The notes under the pieces: generated by a model
The model's input: the letters and a program-made list of their open reading frames with translations, nothing else
Databases searched by the model: none
What the model was told of the DNA's origin: nothing
Program-made: the position numbers and the translations under genes
Assembly: GCF_033958435.1 (NCBI RefSeq)
Contig: NC_134140.1
Coordinates: forward strand, 59,737,001-59,801,000
DNA from: Carettochelys insculpta
Lineage: Eukaryota > Chordata > Testudines > Carettochelyidae
DNA length: 64,000 nucleotides
Reading direction: 5' to 3'
In this document: positions 1-11,899 of the stretch, in pieces
Layout: the number at the start of each line of letters is the position of its first letter
Numbering within the stretch: position 1 is the stretch's first letter

Positions 1-1136
1 TTCACTTTTACTCAAGCAACTTTTTGGATATTTTCCCACCTCTGGTCTGAACTCAGTTTACCAAGCAATTTAGCATGCTCTGAGTCAGTGACCTATCCTC
101 TTCATTATTTACCATTTATCCAGTTTGTGTCGTCTTCAACCTTTATGAATGATGAAATTACTTATTACAGTTGGCTACTTATAAGGATGTTAAATTAGTG
201 TAAGGCTAAGAACTTGTCCCTGCATGACTTCCACTGAAAACATACCTGCTCCATGATGATTTTCTGTTGAAAGGGGTGTTATATTTCATATACATTTTGC
301 TGCACCTCTTTCATGACAAAGTTCTTCTGGTCAAGGACTTGCTCTGCCTGCACATCTGCCCACTGCTGCTACTGATGTGCAAGTTAGACAAATTCCAGGG
401 ACTGCTTTCCACTTCGCCTTTGGCAGTGTGTATACTTCCACACACCTACTGACTTCCATGGGACACAGAATCAGGTTCAAAGGATGTCTTTGTGCACATA
501 TCAAGGAACAAGACAGGTAAGGACTCACAAGCTAACTTAATATAAAAGAAAAAGTGCCTTACAAAAGCAATCTCAGACTCTCTAAAAGATAGAAAATACA
601 TTTAAGTTTTTGGATGGCAAAACACACAAGCCTCTGTGGGTCTCTAATTAAACATCCTTTCCTATGATGTGTTGCTGCCTCTGTGGTTACTACAGATCTA
701 CTGCAATCAATGAGGTATCTAGGGTGTTAAAAAGACGTAAGACAAGACCTTCCCAAACAGCATCTAGTGCCACAAGCAACTGTAAGGAGTGCTCTCTCTA
801 GTCTCATGGGGGGAGGGGAGGGGAGGTGACGGGGGTGGGTGTCACATTTTAGTATGTGTTTACTAGTACATTTCCATGGGCTGCAAATGTACAAGTCATC
901 ACTGAATGTGGCCCTGAGTTTCGCCAAAGTAAACTGCTAACTGTTAAATCCACTGGCTTTTTCCATCTGCTGATGCTACTTGCCTAGATCTCTTGACAAG
1001 AGCAAAATGTTGACCAAAACCAACGTGACATAACCAGCTATCAAGGCACAGAAATAAATGTTTGAACAACGCATTAATACCCGCGTCCCATTTGGTTTCC
1101 CATTCAACTAAACTTCTCAAACAAGTTCAAAATATA
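1..1136. other. No gene or recognised repeat
   Basis: AT-rich sequence with stop codons in all frames; the short open frames have no familiar motif. A G-rich stretch near 808-840 is low complexity. I see no repeat family here. Confidence 0.5.
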
Positions 1137-2093
1137 TGTAACCCTTCTGTTAACGCCAGATGCCTGCCAGAAGGGCCGGGTTCAACTCTTGTGGGGTTTT
1201 CCTATCTAGGATACAATCAACCGGCTCGAGCCCCCACCCAGTGGCCTGGGACAATTTCACCCTCGTGCTGGGTGCCTGTAAGGCGTTTCTCCCCCTGCCT
1301 CGGAAACACAGAGTCTGAGGTAGAAATGGCTTGTTTAATGACTGTAACCCACCCCAAGGTTACAGCGACAGATGCAGTATATCTCAGCACAGAAGAGACA
1401 AAACCCCTTTTACCCAGATACCATCCCCATATGCAGTAGAACCCAGTCTCTTGCTGGGGCTCTTGGCCCTTTTCCACACACACACAGTTACAGGGTGTAC
1501 CCTCTGCGGTGCAGTCCCAAACTCAAAGCCCACAGATACATCACCAGGGCAATACTAGCTGTCCACTTGTCTGTAGCCTCCCCTTGCTGTCACCAGCCGC
1601 CCGCCACCGCCGCCGCTCCTACCGGCCGCCCGCCGGTCGCCGTCGTCTACCGCCGCTGCCGCCCCTACCGGCCGCCTGCTGGTCCTAACCCCACTGCTTG
1701 GGACTGCCCTAAGGCAGAACCCAGTGATTGCAGCTCTGTGTGGCCTCATCTGCCACTCTGTGATTTCAGCTCTTGGTATCTCTAGTGTGGGGTTTCACAA
1801 ACACCCTAGTATCCAGCTCTATCTTTTAACAGGTGGGGAGGGTTAGTCAAGCCAGGCTTACAGCTATATGGCCAAGGCATAGGCAGGGCCAAGGCACTCA
1901 GCAAGCTGGCTCAACCAGTACCCCTCCCCTTGTCTCTCACAACGCTTTAAACCAGGGAGCCCTGTGTAATCAATGTCTTACACAGCTAAGGCGACTACCC
2001 TGTCCCCCACAACAACCCAGAGCATTGGTGAGATCTCACAACTCCCACATTAAGTGTCAGCTTAAATTGTGATTTTACAACTACATGTTTACA
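1137..2093 (-). mobile_element. Possible solo LTR of an endogenous retrovirus
   Basis: The segment opens with TGTAACCC and can be closed at a TTTACA end. The flanking 5-mers are atata (1132-1136) and ataga (2094-2098), an imperfect 4/5 duplication. The inside has the mixed GC-rich and pyrimidine-rich composition of an LTR and holds no coding sequence. No internal gag or pol lies next to it, so a solo LTR is the simplest reading. The orientation is a guess, because TG...CA is symmetrical. The boundaries rest only on the TG/CA ends and the weak duplication; a non-LTR interspersed repeat is possible. Confidence 0.35.
1590..1685. repeat. CpG-dense GCC-type repeat
   Basis: A run of CCG/GCC triplets with a block reading taccggccgcc present twice (about 1620 and 1660). 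CpG density far exceeds that of the surrounding sequence. It lies inside the LTR-like segment and may be that LTR's GC-rich core or a local expansion. Confidence 0.6.
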
Positions 2094-2395
2094 ATAGACC
2101 AAATCTCATGGCTTACTTGTTACCCATTAGGCTTTGCCTGAAAAGGTATCACACATGCACACCTTTTGCATTCTCATGCAGATGACCTCTGGGAGACTCA
2201 TTCCTCCCAGCCTTCAGCAGCACTGCATTCCTTCTGCCACATTCCCTACATATAACTACGTGAAACTTGCAAAAGGTGGCGAGAGCTTTTCTTAGTTCCC
2301 ATGATGGAAGAATAAGTGACACAATGATCTTTAGGAAAGAACTGAGCTGCTTCAGGGGATGCGTCAGTTTGTAGGGATTATCTGCTAGACTGGAG

Positions 2396-2934
2396 CAGTG
2401 TTTCTCAAACAGGGGTACGTGTACCCTTGGGGGTACGCTAAGGCCTTCTTGGCCCACACCCACACATCTAAGATATTTGCCCAGTGTTACAACAGGCTAC
2501 ATAAAACACACTAGTAAAGTCAGTACAATCTAGAAGTTCCTTCAGTCAATGACTTGTTTCTACTCTTTGATATGCCTTACACTGACATGTAAGTACAATG
2601 TTACCATTCAAGTTCACTTATTTGATAATAAGATGGTAGAAAGTCAACAAGTTTTCACTTGTAATCCGCCATATGTTTGCATGTTTGTGTAAATAAGTAC
2701 TTTTTAAGTGAGGTGTAACTTGGTGGTATGCAAAAGAAATCTAATTCCTAAAAAGGGTACAGTAATCTGGAAAGGTTGAGTGGCACTTGTTTCAATACCT
2801 CAGATTTACCTTAGGACCATGCTTCTCAACCAGTGGTATGTGTATCCTTAGGGGTATGCAAGAGAAGTCTGGGGTAACAATTTTTTTTTTTTTTAAAAAG
2901 AGGCACTTTATTAAAAAAAGGTTGAGAAACACTG
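2396..2934. mobile_element. hAT-superfamily non-autonomous element
   Basis: The left end reads cagtgtttctcaaac and the right end gttgagaaacactg, giving an inverted terminal repeat of about 14 bp. The flanks are gactggag (2388-2395) and gactggtg (2935-2942), an 8-bp duplication with one mismatch, as expected of hAT transposases. No transposase frame is present. A second copy of the family's subterminal motif, a 'ggggta' block next to a 'cttctcaacc' end, occurs at 2821-2862, so a second copy may be nested here. A poly-T/A-rich block lies at 2881-2917. Confidence 0.75.
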
Positions 2935-2942
2935 GACTGGTG

Positions 2943-5420
2943 GACCCAGACACAATATGCTTCCTAGTAAAGTTACCAGCAGAAATATGGGAATGTTATG
3001 TAGTATTAATACAATAATATATTTACAGGAACACCATAAGGTTTATTCCATAGTGTGCAACAAGAGGATAGAGAACATCCAACTTCAAAGAACACAACAT
3101 ACTTATTTTCCTGATTTTGAGCATCCTCAAAGAAGTTCAAAGCAATAAAGCGACAAAAAGATTTTACCAACCATAATGTGTAAACCTTTTTTACATATCC
3201 ACCCCAATTTCAAGTTGTTTAGAAAACTCTCTTAAATGTTTCTGGGACACTGAGTCAGCCAAACACCTACTTAAAAAAGTGTGAGAGGAAAGCGAAATGG
3301 CTGACTCAGACTTAGAAGAACTCAGTTCCAGCATTGAGAAAAATCCTATGAAAGCCTTTGCAGGCACTCATTTGAAGAAAGATACAAAATTTTCTTCTAT
3401 AATATTCACATTCTACTTTATTAGACTGCCAAGAAAATTAGTAAACAGACTTTTCACACAAAAATGACTACAGGAAGAGAAAATGTGAATGCTTGTGCAA
3501 ATATGCATCTACAGAAGTATTCACAATAGATGTGCTTACAGGGCAATCATGAAAGGTTTCATTGGGTTGGGAGTCATTGGCTAAGAAGCCAAAACATTTG
3601 TAGCACATATGGGGGCCAAACTCCAAAAAAAAAAAGTGGTGAATTTTCAAAGCAAGTCATGGGGAAAATTAACGAGCAAATTGCAGACTGAAATATAGGT
3701 CTTCAGAAGCCACTCATATTTATTTACATTCATATTCATCACATGGTCACTATCCAGGCTCTCAGCACCTCTGACATAAAACGGATACCCATGTGAAACC
3801 TAACAGGCTAGTCCCCTCCTAGCAGCCTCTGCTTACCACCAGGCACAAAAGGATAATAGCTAGTCAACCAAAAATGCTAAAATAAAAAATTATTTAGAAT
3901 AAACAATTCATAAAAATCACAAACCTCTGAGTGGTTAAGTCACTAACAGAAAAAACAAACAAAACAAAACCTATATTTGTTGAATAAAGTGTCCACTACA
4001 GACAGCTCCAGCCACTGCTGAGGCTGTCTGAGGGGGGGCAGAAGGACACCACACAGATACTTTGCTCTGCACCATTTATGACCGTGGCTAACAATACATT
4101 GCCTGATGATAATACTAATTATGTAGCTCCACTTAATTTACAGCTCTGAGTGTAATAAAGCTATATGGTGCTAAGCGATGGCATACGTGACAATAATGCT
4201 AACATGACAGCTTAGCAATACATTTCACTGTGAGATACATTATAATCAGTATAATCATTATACAGTAGTTACCTTAGTTATGCAATGAAGCGAATTGCCT
4301 TGGCTTTTTTATATGAAGGTTACAAGTCCAACATGGTATCTACATTCTTGCCCTTTTTGCTTTAATGTCTAAAGAGTTTCCCATAGGAGCAGTGACATCT
4401 GGCATCTTGGGAGATGCTCCTTTTTCTTCTCCCTGCCTGCAAATGGAGAATGGTTAATATTTACGCTGGCTGAGATTCTGTGCTGAGCCTCTCAGAGGCC
4501 GCACAACTCACAGCCCAGGAGGAGGTGGATGAAGGCGGCTTTATGTCCTTCAGCCACCTTTGCACCCTCCCAACCTCTGGCTGCTCTGTGGCTCCCAATG
4601 CAGCTTAGTTACAGCAGCCCTATGGGCTGCAGCTGCTCTTGGTGTCTCTCTACAGTGCAGCATGCTGAAACCTTATTTCTACACAGCCCTTCTGTCCTTG
4701 GTACTAGGGCTTATGGTGCACTCTTGGAAGACAGCCTTATGGCAGTTCTTCATGGTTTCTGCACTGAAGGAATCCTCTCCCAGGTAGATCTGGGGCTTTT
4801 ACAGCCTCCTGACATCATTCTGGTTCCTTTGCTCTGTGTCAAGAGGCACAGTCAGGATGAGGAACCCTCTCCCCCTAGTATTTAAAGGATAATCAGAAAT
4901 GCTTTAAGAATCCACTGTCTTAATGGCCATACAGTATTTTCTGTTAATATATGTATTTGACTGGAGAGTGTTTCCAGCTGATGACTGCCTGGACACATGA
5001 ACTGTTGAACAAAAAAAAAGTAATGCTGCCATGAAGGGCAATTTATAAAATGATGAACATGGAAACAGGCAAGGTCCAGAACTACCAACACAGTATTAGA
5101 TGTTCCTACAATAAAGAATCACATTCACTAAAACGGATTATGGCTCTCACGCCTTGAGATGGTAACACCATCCAAGTGTTGCATGTAAAAGTTATTTGGG
5201 TGCTACATTTACTATCTTCCCCCCACCCCATGCCATCCCACATTTTTTAACATGCAATCCTTCTTCCAGGTGTGGCAACGACCCTGTGTAAAGTCTTAGC
5301 ACTCTAAAGAGGTTTCCAGTCACAGTTTGAATTCATGTAGAGGTCATTCGTAGCAGCGACAGTGTAAGCGATGGTAATACTGAGAGCAAAGTAAGTGATG
5401 GACTGATTGGTAAAAACATT
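2943..5420. other. No gene or recognised repeat
   Basis: AT-rich, apparently unique sequence. The open frames at 4529-4885 and 4560-4787 overlap each other in different frames, have no recognised domain and look like chance frames in a GC-richer patch. Confidence 0.45.
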
Positions 5421-5423
5421 ACC

Positions 5424-5866
5424 ATATAACCTCGATTCACTGGACCCTGATTTAGCAGACTTTGGGAATAAGGGACCATCTGCCACCCCTCCCCACCCCC
5501 GAGAAAGTAAACACTGGCGACTCACCAGAGCCGCTGTGGCTAGAGGGACCGTCGCCACAATGGGAACCGCTAGAGGAGCAACTGAAGCTTTGGGGCCACT
5601 GTACATTCCTCCCACCAAGGGTGGAGCACGTATGTGGGCAGGTGGCACCTGCCTACTCACCACACCCCTGGTGAGAGGAGGATGTGGAGGCTCCAGCTTT
5701 GGTGGCCCCAGCCCCTGCAGTGGCAGCTCTGGTGAGTTGCCTCCATTTATTGTGGGAGTGGGGGAGGCTAGAGGCAGCGCTATGGTGAATACAGTAAACC
5801 CTCGGATTTAACGGACTTTCAGAATTAACACACACCCCTCCCCCATTAGATCGAGGGTTTACAGTA
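5424..5866. mobile_element. Tigger-like (mariner) element remnants
   Basis: The left part reads ataacctcgattcactgg followed by tttagcagactttggg, a degenerate copy of a terminal motif that recurs at 5792 as cagtaaaccctcgg with ttaacggactttc. The smallest unit, 5792-5864, has inverted ends and TA on both sides (5790-5791 and 5865-5866), the target preference of Tc1/mariner elements. The GC-richer middle (5510-5780) carries chance open frames. I cannot tell whether this is one element or two neighbouring ones. Confidence 0.55.
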
Positions 5867-6388
5867 CAGCAGTCCTTCGATTTACACAAGAGTTGTGTTC
5901 CCACGCACCCTCGCAGAACTCAAATTTCCTGTAAGTCGAGTGGTGGCTTGTTCCCCGATGGAACACAAGCTCTGCAGCCAGGGAAGTAGCAGAACACCTG
6001 GAACTCCTTCTGAAAGGTAAGTCCTGGGGTTGGGGGGGAAGGGTAGTTGGGGTGAGGTAAGCCTGGAGGTGGACTAGGGCAGTGGGCACTTGGGGAGGGT
6101 GGAGTCGAACCGGAGCCATGCACGGGGGTGTTGAGCCAGAGGCACATGCAGGGGTGCTGAGCCAGGACTCCGGGGATTCAGCGGGGCAGGGGTGTTGAGC
6201 CAGAGCTGCGCATGAGGGATAGTGAGCCAGAGCTGTGCACCAGTCGTGAGCCGGGCTGCTGGGGGTTTGAAGTGGGACCGCGTGGGGGCAGGGGAGTTGT
6301 GCCGGGGGGAGTGGGGTTTGAGTTGCACTTAGCTCACATTAATGCGAAGTAAGCGCAACTTGAAATCGCACATTTTGAGGGTTTACTG
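5867..6388. mobile_element. Tigger-like MITE, TA-flanked
   Basis: The left end reads cagcagtccttcgattta and the right end gagggtttactg; the subterminal parts match in inverted order (gatttacacaagagttgtg against the segment ending gcaacttgaaatcgc). TA dinucleotides flank it at 5865-5866 and 6389-6390. It appears to abut the preceding copy and share its TA. The interior is G-rich and has only spurious open frames. Confidence 0.55.
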
Positions 6389-6390
6389 TA

Positions 6391-7108
6391 CTGTTTCCTT
6401 CCCCCTGTTGCTCTGCACAGAGAGACAGAAGGCAGCAAGGTGCCTGCAAACTCCACATGCAGTCTGCCTCTCTTGTGACCTGAAAACAATTTATTAAAAT
6501 TTGCAGCACAGTTGATAGGGAAACAGGTGTGAACTCTGAGATATCAAAAGGAGACAGACCTCACACCCCTCCTACAGATAAACCCCATTCTACCAGGGAA
6601 CAGACACACACTTTTGTTCCTCTTGATATAAGGCCTGCCCTTGTTCCATCTCATAGCTGGTGATTAATTACTCTTCAGTAGAGCAAGGCATCTAAGACTG
6701 ATCTGGAAAACAGCAAAACGCTGAGGGAATCTTACACCTAGTTGGGAAGTTCTTTGCCCTGCCTGTGAAACTGAAGATAATGCACCAAATCAAGTGGAAG
6801 TACAAGACAACATCTTTGATTAATGAAAGATTGTGCAGGTATCTAAGGACTTGCCACAGGGGAAAAGAAGAAAAACTCAATTAAGCTGGTTATAGTAACT
6901 TTAAATAGCACTGAGTACACTTTTTGCATCATGTAACTAAACCAGTAAAAACAGTTTTGATGGAAATAAAACTTCTTTTGAAATCAACTACACAAACAAA
7001 CATGTTATATGAGAAGCATGATATTCTGTGACAGTGTTTTGCTATCCACACTCAGTCCTGGCTTTGTTTTGGTATAATATAAACCAGCCTCTCCAGTGTT
7101 TTATTGCA
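6391..7108. other. No gene or recognised repeat
   Basis: AT-rich spacer between Tigger-like elements; nothing recognised. Confidence 0.4.
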
Positions 7109-7109
7109 G

Positions 7110-7490
7110 TAGAACCTCAGAGTTACAAACATATTGGGAATGGAGGCTGTTCATAATGTGAAATGTTCATTGCTGTGAACAAAACGTGGCGGGTGTTCTT
7201 TCAGAAGTTAATGTCTGGCTATTGGCTTAAGCTATGAAACTCAACTATGCAGAAGAAAAATGCTGCTTTTAAACATCTTCAACAAAACAAGCAAAGGAAC
7301 AGATTCTTTACCTTATCACTATTTTTTTTTTCTTTTACTAGTTTACATCTAACTCTGCACTGTACCATATTTGCATTGGTCATGTGAGTGTTTCTCTCTC
7401 TCTGCTGCTGCTGCCTGATTGCATATACTGCCAGCCCAAAGGAGGTGTGTGACTGACCAGTCTGTTGGTAGCTCTGGTGTTTAGACCTCT
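7110..7490. mobile_element. Tigger-like MITE, degraded right end
   Basis: It starts with cagtagaacctcagagttac, the recognisable end of a turtle Tigger-like family, followed by the family's 'ggaatggaggctgttc' subterminal block. The right end should be the inverse of the left; here it reads tagacctctgagca and has lost its final bases. Interior landmarks are an AT-rich block with a poly-T run at 7322-7331 and a ctgctgctgctgcctg block. No transposase is encoded. Confidence 0.55.
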
Positions 7491-9126
7491 GAGCATGGAT
7501 GCAGCCACATGTGGGCCTGCCCAGCACCCAGGTCTACACCCTGCCTCACCTCTGCTCTGGCCATGACATAAGGGCTTGTTCTCCTGTCTCGGTGCTCCAG
7601 CTGAGCTAGGAGGTTGGGTTTGGGGGCTTGCCCTGATCCACTCAACCAGCAGTCCTGACAGGGAGAGGAGTCAGGGGCTTACAAGCCTTCATGCCCTGAC
7701 CCCAGGGAGAAGGGCAAGCCCTGGTACCCCAACCACTCACCACACTGAGAACTGCAGGTGACCCTGAACTCTTGCTGGGAGCATCAGGTAGGCAAAGCAG
7801 GATAAAACCTGAGCACCTGGGGGGCAGAGAGTGGGTATGGGTGCAGGTGACAGATTATTATGGGGTCTCCCATTTTTATGAGGGCCGGGGTACCGAACAT
7901 CTATTCATCCCACCCCTTCTTCTCAGGCCAGGGGAGTTGGCGGAAGAGACAGTTCCATTATTCCTATTCTACCCATTATTGCGCGCAAACCTGAAGTCAG
8001 GTTCTACCCACCTGCCGCATTCTGGCTACACCACTGCCTCCGAGTTTCTAATGTAGCTTAAATTGACAGAGTCTGTAATTCAATGAACTGCTGCTACCAC
8101 TATGCTGTTTTCTTAATTCACTTCTTTGTTTCAAGTCTGAATAAAAACTACCCATGTTGTAGTTCTAATTTAGAAGAAGATTATATTATCCAGCTAATGC
8201 CACATATGAATGCAATCACCAAGCATCCCACACTAAGCTAAATTAAACGCACCATAGCAATAAAATAATAGGACACATTGTCTCAGATATATACAAAGTC
8301 TGGTAATAGCTATGGTATACAGAAAAATGTAGTACTACTTAACAGTTGTGGATGCATGGATAAATTCAGTACTATTTCACCTCTAGTGGAAAAAATAAGA
8401 TTTGGGAGATGTTTTTCAACAGGCTAAAATTCCTTCTGCTTTCCTGATGCTTATCAAGATTTTTTCTTGTATATGTATATTTTGTATATGTATTTTCATT
8501 GTGTATATGTTATTAATTGGACACAGAACCCTATACAAATAGGAGTAATAATATTAAAGAACTAAAACAACATGGTGAGAGCCATTATTAAACTAATGAA
8601 TGAATCAGAGAACTACTAATGGGACATCCTTCTATATGGTCTGTTGAAATCTGGCCATAGTCAGCAAGTGGCTGAAAGATGAGTAGATCCTCTGAAGTAA
8701 GTCGGCATCCACACCCGGAAAGGGCTCTGTTAAGCCTTACCTCATAGACATACGTAATTTGCACAATACAGCCCTTATTATGCATCTTGATTAATGCAAA
8801 AATAAAATAAAATGTAGCATGTGTGTAAGCAACTTCAGTTAACAAAATCTTCACAAGTTACAGCCTATCCCCAAACTGAAGGGCAGGTTTATGTTCATAC
8901 TTTGACTCTCCAATATTCAATTGTTAACAAGCCTGGGAACATAAGCACACGATAGCTTATGCAAGCTAACTGCAATCTATGAGGACAAAGCTTGGCATCC
9001 AAGTCAGAGCATTCAAATTGTAAATATATGCAAGTTTTTAGTTCAGATCTCCAGCCTGAATTTACAGACATTTTGTACAACCAAGCAAGTACTGGTTGAA
9101 GCCATGATCCTGTGAATACTCACATA
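7491..9126. other. No gene or recognised repeat
   Basis: A moderately GC-rich patch (7500-8060) with overlapping chance frames is followed by AT-rich sequence. A TATATG-type low-complexity run lies at 8466-8512. No domain or repeat was recognised. Confidence 0.4.
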
Positions 9127-9260
9127 GGCTGAGTCTACACTGAGGTGTTGTGCCAGCAGCTTGAGGTAAATGAGCAGTTTCAGAAATGCAAATGTGCTCA
9201 TTTGCATATTTATGCAGCTAATTTGCAAATTCAAGCACGATCACCCTGCTGGCAGAGGCT
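9127..9260. mobile_element. Partial TIR MITE ('gtctacact' family)
   Basis: It begins ggctgagtctacactgagg, the terminal motif shared with the MITEs at 11342, 26773, 45874 and 56715. Octamer-like atgcaaat/atttgcat blocks follow, as in the copies at 11342 and 18980. No matching right end is visible, so it is truncated or interrupted. Confidence 0.45.
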
Positions 9261-9344
9261 GCTGCCACCACAAAAGAAACCCTATCGTTCTCCCTAAAAG
9301 AGCCAGGATACTAAGAATTAAAGCAGAACTGAGTTCTGTTTCTC

Positions 9345-9430
9345 CCAAACAACAAGCAGTCCTGTAGCACCTTAAAGACTAACAAATTTGTTGGACTGCT
9401 TGTTTTCTCTGAGGCTAAAGTCTAACATGG
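9345..9430 (-). mobile_element. SINE with inverted tail, minus strand
   Basis: Read on the minus strand, a degenerate SINE head (taaccatgttagact) is followed by aacaagcagtcc and then by an inverted copy of the SINE body (gttagtctttaaggtgctac, ggactgcttgttg). The complementary arms aacaagcagtcc and ggactgcttgtt are seen directly. The architecture matches 24961-25079. I found no convincing target duplication here. Confidence 0.6.
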
Positions 9431-11341
9431 TTAGACTTCTGAGACTCTCTCTCACAGTTGGTTCAACATTTAGCAGCATAAATGACACACAATATAAATA
9501 AAAACTCCAAATGAACAAATCGCCAATGAACTTATATCTTGACATAGAAGATTAGTTACCAGAAAAAAAAATTTACGCTTAACTGTGAAGTTCCTTTTTT
9601 CCAGGGTTTTGTTTTTAAAGGTGTGTTTCATGTTTCCTTTAAACTCCCACCTGCTTCATGACTGCACATGAGAAAAAGTTCCCAGATCCTTGCCGCCTAT
9701 CACTCTGCAGAACTACTTGCTCCTTCCATCTCCTGATTCCAATATCATGCAGAAATTAGGAGCTCTGCTATGTACCCTGTTACTTAACCCCCAATGCATG
9801 GGGGAACAGGAAGAGATTCAAGATCAGGAAATTCTCAGATTGAAGGAGCGGGAAAGGGGCAGAAAGAAGTAGGCTGGGGTGAACTTAAAATTAGAAGAAA
9901 TCAACCACAGGAAAACATAGGCATTAAAAGCAGCATTAAGGGAAGTTAAGCATCTACTAAGTATTGACCTAATATTACTTTCCTATGTATACAATTCCTG
10001 AAGTCACTACGAGGATACTGTGAAACAAAGAGGGTCTACGTGGGGGGGAGGGGAAATACTGACAACAAAAACAATATAGAGAAACCACGTGGGCAGGCAC
10101 AGCTAGGTCCAAATAACTATGTTCATTAACTATAGACAAGCATGCCAGGCCCCACTGCACACATACCGCTACTCTGTTCAAGTAGCTTCTATACAGAACA
10201 CAGTAAACACAAGGGGAATCACAAATCAACTGTACTACATTCAAGAAACCCTGATGAGGTAGCAACCCAGTCCCAGCCATCTTGCCATAGCAGGTCAAAT
10301 GAGGTCACTGAAGATCTGTTCTTTGTGATAAACAAGGAACAAACCTTCCTCATGCAGGCAGTGCCAGCATCCAGCCACCCTTCCCCCAACCAACAGCAGA
10401 GTGCTAAGGCTTCAGCTGCCAGGGTAATCTATAGCTCTGGAGGAGGAGGTAAGAATTTGCTCTAATAAAATGTACGTAAATCATGTATGTTGGGAATGCA
10501 TGGTGTAAACCTCCTCCTCTCCCTTGCCATAAATTCAATATGTGGATGTACAGCTCTTGGGAGAAAATGATCTAAACAAAGTATAAGCTTCAACACTTGG
10601 GAAACAAAATCCATCAGGCTTTGGTCTTTTCAGTTCTTTTGACTATTTTTGCGTGTTCTCTCTTCAAAAGTAAAAATAGCCAGAACAACAAAAAACCCAT
10701 GTAATTCTAGAAGCTGACACTTCAGAACTTCTAGCATCAAAAAGCCACATGCTTAATAGATTTCACTCCAATACTTCCAAAAATGCAAAAACATTTCAAT
10801 GCGTAAGCCTCTCAGCCTTAGCCAAAGATACACATGTGATAAGCCAGGTATAATTGTTTGCAATATCTCAACGAAATCATTTAATGTAACTGTTTGCTAA
10901 CACTGCAGTTCACATACTCCATTTCAGAGTTGGGTAATTTCTACAAAAAGCTCCAACACTGGGCATTTGCTTCCTTTGTGGTACATTCCAAGAATATTTA
11001 CACATGCAGAATTACCACTGGTGCTGTACTGAACAAGCTATTCTGACACCCAAAGTATCAACTAGGTAGTTGCACTACACAAGTTATCCCCTTTCATCAC
11101 TGAAAAATTGGAGGAAAAAAATTAAAAAATGTTCTGAATGTTTTTCCTGCTGAGATTAATAAAACAAACTTTTTAATTGTAATTACAAGGCTTTGCTTAA
11201 TACAGTGCAGTAGTTTTACCACAATCTAATGGTTTAATAAGTTAAATATTTTAGAAACCTACACGTGACTTTTTCTGAACTGTTATAGCTGCATGGGAAT
11301 TGTTACTTTAGGGAACAAATCCTGCTCAGAGCAAACTCCCA
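9431..11341. other. No gene or recognised repeat
   Basis: AT-rich sequence. The two 107-codon frames at 9975-10298 and 10142-10465 run on opposite strands over the same DNA and show no domain. Confidence 0.4.
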
Positions 11342-11899
11342 GGGTACATCTACACTGGCCCCTCCCTTTCAAAAGGGGCATGCAAAAATGGACAATCAAC
11401 ATGCAAATGAAGTGCTGATTTGCATATTGTGTCTCACTTGCATAATGATTGCCACTTCCCTTTCCAGAAGTGCTGTTTTTGAAAACTGAAGGAGCCATAT
11501 AAATGGGGTTCCTTCGAAAGGAAGCCCTGCTTTCGAAAGCGCCCCCTTCCTAATTTTCTTCAGGAAGAAGAAAACATTTTTGGAAGCTTTGGAGTGAAAT
11601 CTATTAATCATGTGGCTTTTCGATGCTCGAAGTTTTGAAGTAGAACTACAAGGATTTTTGTTATTATGGTTACTAATTTTTTTCAGGAAGAAGGGTGCTT
11701 TTGAAAGCAGAGATTCCTTCCAAAGAAACCCCGTCTACACAGCTGTTCTGGCTTTTGAAAACAGCTGTTCCAGAACATTGTGTGGATGACAGTATGCAAA
11801 TAAGGTGATGAATATGCAAACCAGCAACTCATTTGCATTTCCAATTGGCTGTTTTTGCATGCCCCTTTTGAAATGGAGGGCCAGTGTAGACATAGCCCC
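11342..11899. mobile_element. Foldback MITE, 558 bp
   Basis: The ends are inverted copies: gggtacatctacactggcc on the left and ggccagtgtagacatagccc on the right. The similarity continues inward (ttcaaaaggggcatgcaaaa against tttttgcatgccccttttga). A second inner palindrome pairs the ccttcgaaaggaag/aggaagaag region (11514-11570) with its complement (11685-11740). Most of the element could therefore fold into one long hairpin around an approximately 100-bp loop. Octamer-like atgcaaat motifs are frequent. There is no transposase. The superfamily is unresolved; the flanks show no clear duplication. Confidence 0.7.

Noticed and set aside
5304..5811. Overlapping frames of 119 and 134 codons on opposite strands
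   Set aside because: They lie in the GC-rich interior of Tigger-like elements; both strands are open, and no motif is recognisable.
9975..10465. Paired 107-codon frames on opposite strands
   Set aside because: No domain, no splice-site context, and different frames over the same DNA.
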